Below are positions 6,299 through 7,679 of a stretch of 7,679 nucleotides of DNA, piece by piece (within the stretch, counting starts at the first letter, position 1; the number at the start of each line of letters is the position of its first letter). The stretch is from CAYNTH01 sp964427055. Lineage in GTDB: Archaea > Aenigmatarchaeota > Aenigmatarchaeia > CG10238-14 > SCSR01. A program made the translations under genes and the position numbers. The DNA lies in assembly GCA_964427055.1 (NCBI GenBank), contig CAYRSQ010000037.1, forward strand, positions 1 to 7,679, given 5' to 3'. The notes under the pieces are model-generated. The model was not told the DNA's origin. It saw only the letters and a program-made list of their open reading frames with translations, and did not search any database.

Positions 6299-6499
6299 AT
6301 GGCCAATGAAGAACTTCTGACAGTGCGGGACGTCATGCGAGTCCTAAGGCTTTCGAGACTCTCGATCTACCGAGCAATCGCCTCCGGACGGCTCAAGGCC
6401 CTCAAGGTGGGCGGCGGGAAGCTCTGGAGAATCCGTCCTGAGGTACTCGAGGACTACATCCGTAATGGGACGCGGTCGGCGACGCATTCGATGAGGTAA
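6299..6499 (+). CDS. xis: Excisionase-family HTH protein
   Basis: This encodes a 66-residue protein made almost entirely of an excisionase-type HTH_17 domain. It reads ELLTVRDVMRVLRLSRLSIY (residues 5-24), then the wing RAIASGRLKALKVGGGKLWR and the final helix RPEVLEDYIRNG. The ATG at 6299 is preferred because GGAG lies 8 nt upstream (6287-6290). An in-frame ATG at 6272 lacks a ribosome site and would sit within the operator repeats. The stop is 7 nt before the integrase start, a typical xis-int arrangement. It probably directs excision by bending DNA at the attachment site, and may also regulate its own promoter. The symbol reflects position and fold; recombination directionality is not shown by the sequence. 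Confidence 0.78.
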   Translation: MANEELLTVRDVMRVLRLSRLSIYRAIASGRLKALKVGGGKLWRIRPEVLEDYIRNGTRSATHSMR

Positions 6500-6504
6500 G
6501 GAGG
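6498..6504 (+). promoter_or_regulatory. Ribosome binding site of the integrase
   Basis: AAGGAGG overlaps the stop codon of the excisionase-like gene. It is followed by two in-frame ATGs at 6507 and 6510. Spacing from GGAGG is 2 nt to the first and 5 nt to the second, so initiation at 6510 may be favoured, which would shorten the protein by one Met. Confidence 0.7.
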
Positions 6505-6506
6505 GG

Positions 6507-7649
6507 ATGATGAAAAAGCAATCCATACGGATTCCTGGCACGGGGCGCATCTACAAGCGCGGCGCTGTCTGGTATCTCGATTACTGGGTTGACGGGTGCC
6601 GGAAGCAGGAGCGGGGGAGCGGCAGTAAGGAAGAAGCCCTGCGGATCCTCGCGGCACGCCGGTCGGACGCCGAGCGGGGCGAAGTAGGTTTCGAGAAGAA
6701 GAAGGTCGTCCACTTCTCCGACTACGCCGAGGAATACCTAAAGATTAAGGCGGAGAAGCGGTCGATCCGTAGCATCCGGGGCTACATCAAGCACCTGAAG
6801 GCCTTCTTCGGAGAGGTGCCGCTGTCGCGGATCACGCCCGAGAGCGTTGAGCAGTATAAACAGAAGAGGCTCAAGGATAAGGTCGGCGGAAAGAAAAAAT
6901 CAACCAGGACCGTTAAGGGACAGAGCGTCAACCGCGAATTAGCTACTCTGAAATGCCTCTTCAACACAGCCCGGAAGAAGAAGCGCTTCCGCGGTGATAA
7001 TCCAGTCAGCGACCTCGGCTTTTATCCGGAGCAGGCGAGGGACTACGTCCTGAACAAGGCAGAGGTCGGGCGGCTGTTGGACGCTGCGGGGGAGCCGCTT
7101 AGAAAGATCATCCTGATAGCCCTCAACACCGGCCTCCGGAAGGGCGAGATCCTGGGCCTCCGCTGGAGCCAGGTCAATGCCAACGAGAGGGTCCTCATGT
7201 TCACCCGGACGAAGAGCGCGAAGTTCCTGCGGGTGCCGATGAATCCCATCGTCGAGGGCGTCCTGGAGGGCATCGAAAGACAAGGCGTCTATGTCTTCCC
7301 TGGGCGTTGGGGAAGGGGCCACCTCGTGGACTGCAAAAAGGATTTTGATGCCGCGCGGAAGAAAGCGGAATTACCGGAGCTCCACTTTCACGACCTGCGG
7401 CACTGCGCGGGAACGTACTGGGACCAGGCCGGCGCCTCGCTCAGGACGATCCAGGAACTCCTCGGGCATCAGGATCCCAGAACGACCGCCCGGTATATCA
7501 ACACGGACGAGCAACGCAGGAAGGCCGTTGAAGCCGTCGCCATTCGTTTTGGCGGCCCCCAGGAGTCAGACGGTCAGAAATCACCTGGGACAAAAGCGGG
7601 ACAGGGACAAAACGCGGAGGACGCAACCGTTGCAGTATCACACAATTAG
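6507..7649 (+). CDS. int: Tyrosine recombinase / site-specific integrase
   Basis: This encodes a 380-residue phage-type integrase that would insert and excise the element at its attachment site. An N-terminal arm-binding-like region (about residues 8-60) contains GRIYKRGAVWYLDYWVDG. A SAM-like core-binding domain follows (about 68-165, HFSDYAEEYLKIKAEKRSIR onward), then the catalytic domain. All catalytic residues are visible: R211 in NTGLRKGEILGLRW, K236 in TKSAK, H295 and R298 in HFHDLRH, H321 in LLGHQD and the nucleophile Y330 in TARYINTD. Length is normal and no disruption is seen, so it should be active. Past Y330 the last 25 or so residues (SPGTKAGQGQN...) are encoded by GGGACA repeats that probably serve as DNA sites. 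It is co-transcribed with the upstream excisionase-like gene. The alternative ATG is at 6510. Confidence 0.95.
   Translation: MMKKQSIRIPGTGRIYKRGAVWYLDYWVDGCRKQERGSGSKEEALRILAARRSDAERGEVGFEKKKVVHFSDYAEEYLKIKAEKRSIRSIRGYIKHLKAFFGEVPLSRITPESVEQYKQKRLKDKVGGKKKSTRTVKGQSVNRELATLKCLFNTARKKKRFRGDNPVSDLGFYPEQARDYVLNKAEVGRLLDAAGEPLRKIILIALNTGLRKGEILGLRWSQVNANERVLMFTRTKSAKFLRVPMNPIVEGVLEGIERQGVYVFPGRWGRGHLVDCKKDFDAARKKAELPELHFHDLRHCAGTYWDQAGASLRTIQELLGHQDPRTTARYINTDEQRRKAVEAVAIRFGGPQESDGQKSPGTKAGQGQNAEDATVAVSHN
7586..7615 (+). repeat. GGGACA direct repeats in int 3' end, putative arm sites
   Basis: GGGACA occurs at 7587-7592, 7598-7603 and 7604-7609. Two of the copies extend to GGGACAAAA. They lie inside the integrase coding region after the catalytic domain, 47-75 bp before the tRNA-like hairpin. 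Integrases commonly bind short direct repeats near the end of their element. The core resembles GGGAACCAAAAACCGC at 685-700 by the other tRNA piece. Arm-site function is inferred. Confidence 0.5.
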
Positions 7650-7661
7650 CTCGGGAACGCC

Positions 7662-7678
7662 GTTGACTACGAATCAGC
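7662..7678 (+). other. tRNA-Arg(ACG)-like anticodon arm at window edge
   Basis: GTTGA (7662-7666), the loop CTACGAA (7667-7673) and TCAGC (7674-7678) form a 5-bp stem (one G-T pair) with a 7-nt loop whose bases equal the tRNA-Arg(ACG) anticodon loop. No D-arm or acceptor strand precedes it, because the integrase stop is only 13 nt upstream. If it is a tRNA, it is a 3' part beginning near the anticodon, like the fragment at 566-610. The window ends before the T-arm could confirm it. Confidence 0.4.
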
Positions 7679-7679
7679 A

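Noticed and set aside
6939..7322. 127-codon minus-strand frame within int
   Set aside because: It is a shadow of GC-rich integrase codons; the plus strand carries the full catalytic set.
7587..7649. Unusual integrase C-terminal tail as a new protein domain
   Set aside because: The tail (SPGTKAGQGQN...) is explained by GGGACA DNA repeats being translated, so selection is more likely on the DNA than on the peptide.

Overview
The window looks like a small integrated genetic element in a bacterial genome, with insertion-sequence debris at its left edge. The frame sequence (IS end, excisionase and integrase) is GC-rich. The cargo (type III restriction-modification genes and an HNH nuclease gene) is clearly AT-richer, which suggests separate acquisition. 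The host cannot be named. A GC-rich anaerobic proteobacterium (former Deltaproteobacteria) or similar lineage would fit the Ub-Mut7C fragment and IS407-like IS3 element, but this is only an impression.

Left edge (1-610): the 5' part of an IS3-family orfA lies on the minus strand and runs off the window. Next is the C-terminal piece of a Ub-Mut7C (MoaD/ThiS-like beta-grasp) gene, enclosed by a perfect 15-bp inverted repeat (311-325 / 513-527). Then comes the 3' part of a tRNA-Arg(CCG), from the anticodon loop to CCA, with no 5' half. This is the usual scar of site-specific integration into a tRNA gene. Bases 611-891 hold no gene, but they contain short direct repeats that may be integrase arm sites and a plausible promoter for the next gene.

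Cargo (892-5724): mod and res of a type III restriction-modification system overlap by 11 bp and form one operon. A convergent gene encodes an HNH-type nuclease in which a second zinc-ribbon-like CxxC pair is inserted inside the HNH fold. About 110 bp of diverged but recognisably related sequence lies on each side of this nuclease gene, as if it sits between two old direct repeats.

Mobility module (5906-7679): two small HTH_17/excisionase-type proteins are encoded divergently around a near-perfect sigma-70 promoter overlaid by 10-bp-phased AATG repeats. The rightward one lies 7 nt before a complete tyrosine recombinase gene with all catalytic residues. GGGACA direct repeats lie inside the 3' end of the integrase gene. 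Thirteen bases after its stop is a tRNA-Arg(ACG)-like anticodon arm, cut by the window end. Together these suggest an integrative element bounded roughly by the two tRNA pieces and carrying restriction-type defence, with excision and integration under a divergent two-regulator switch. The element's boundaries, and the match between its two ends, are inferred and not proven.
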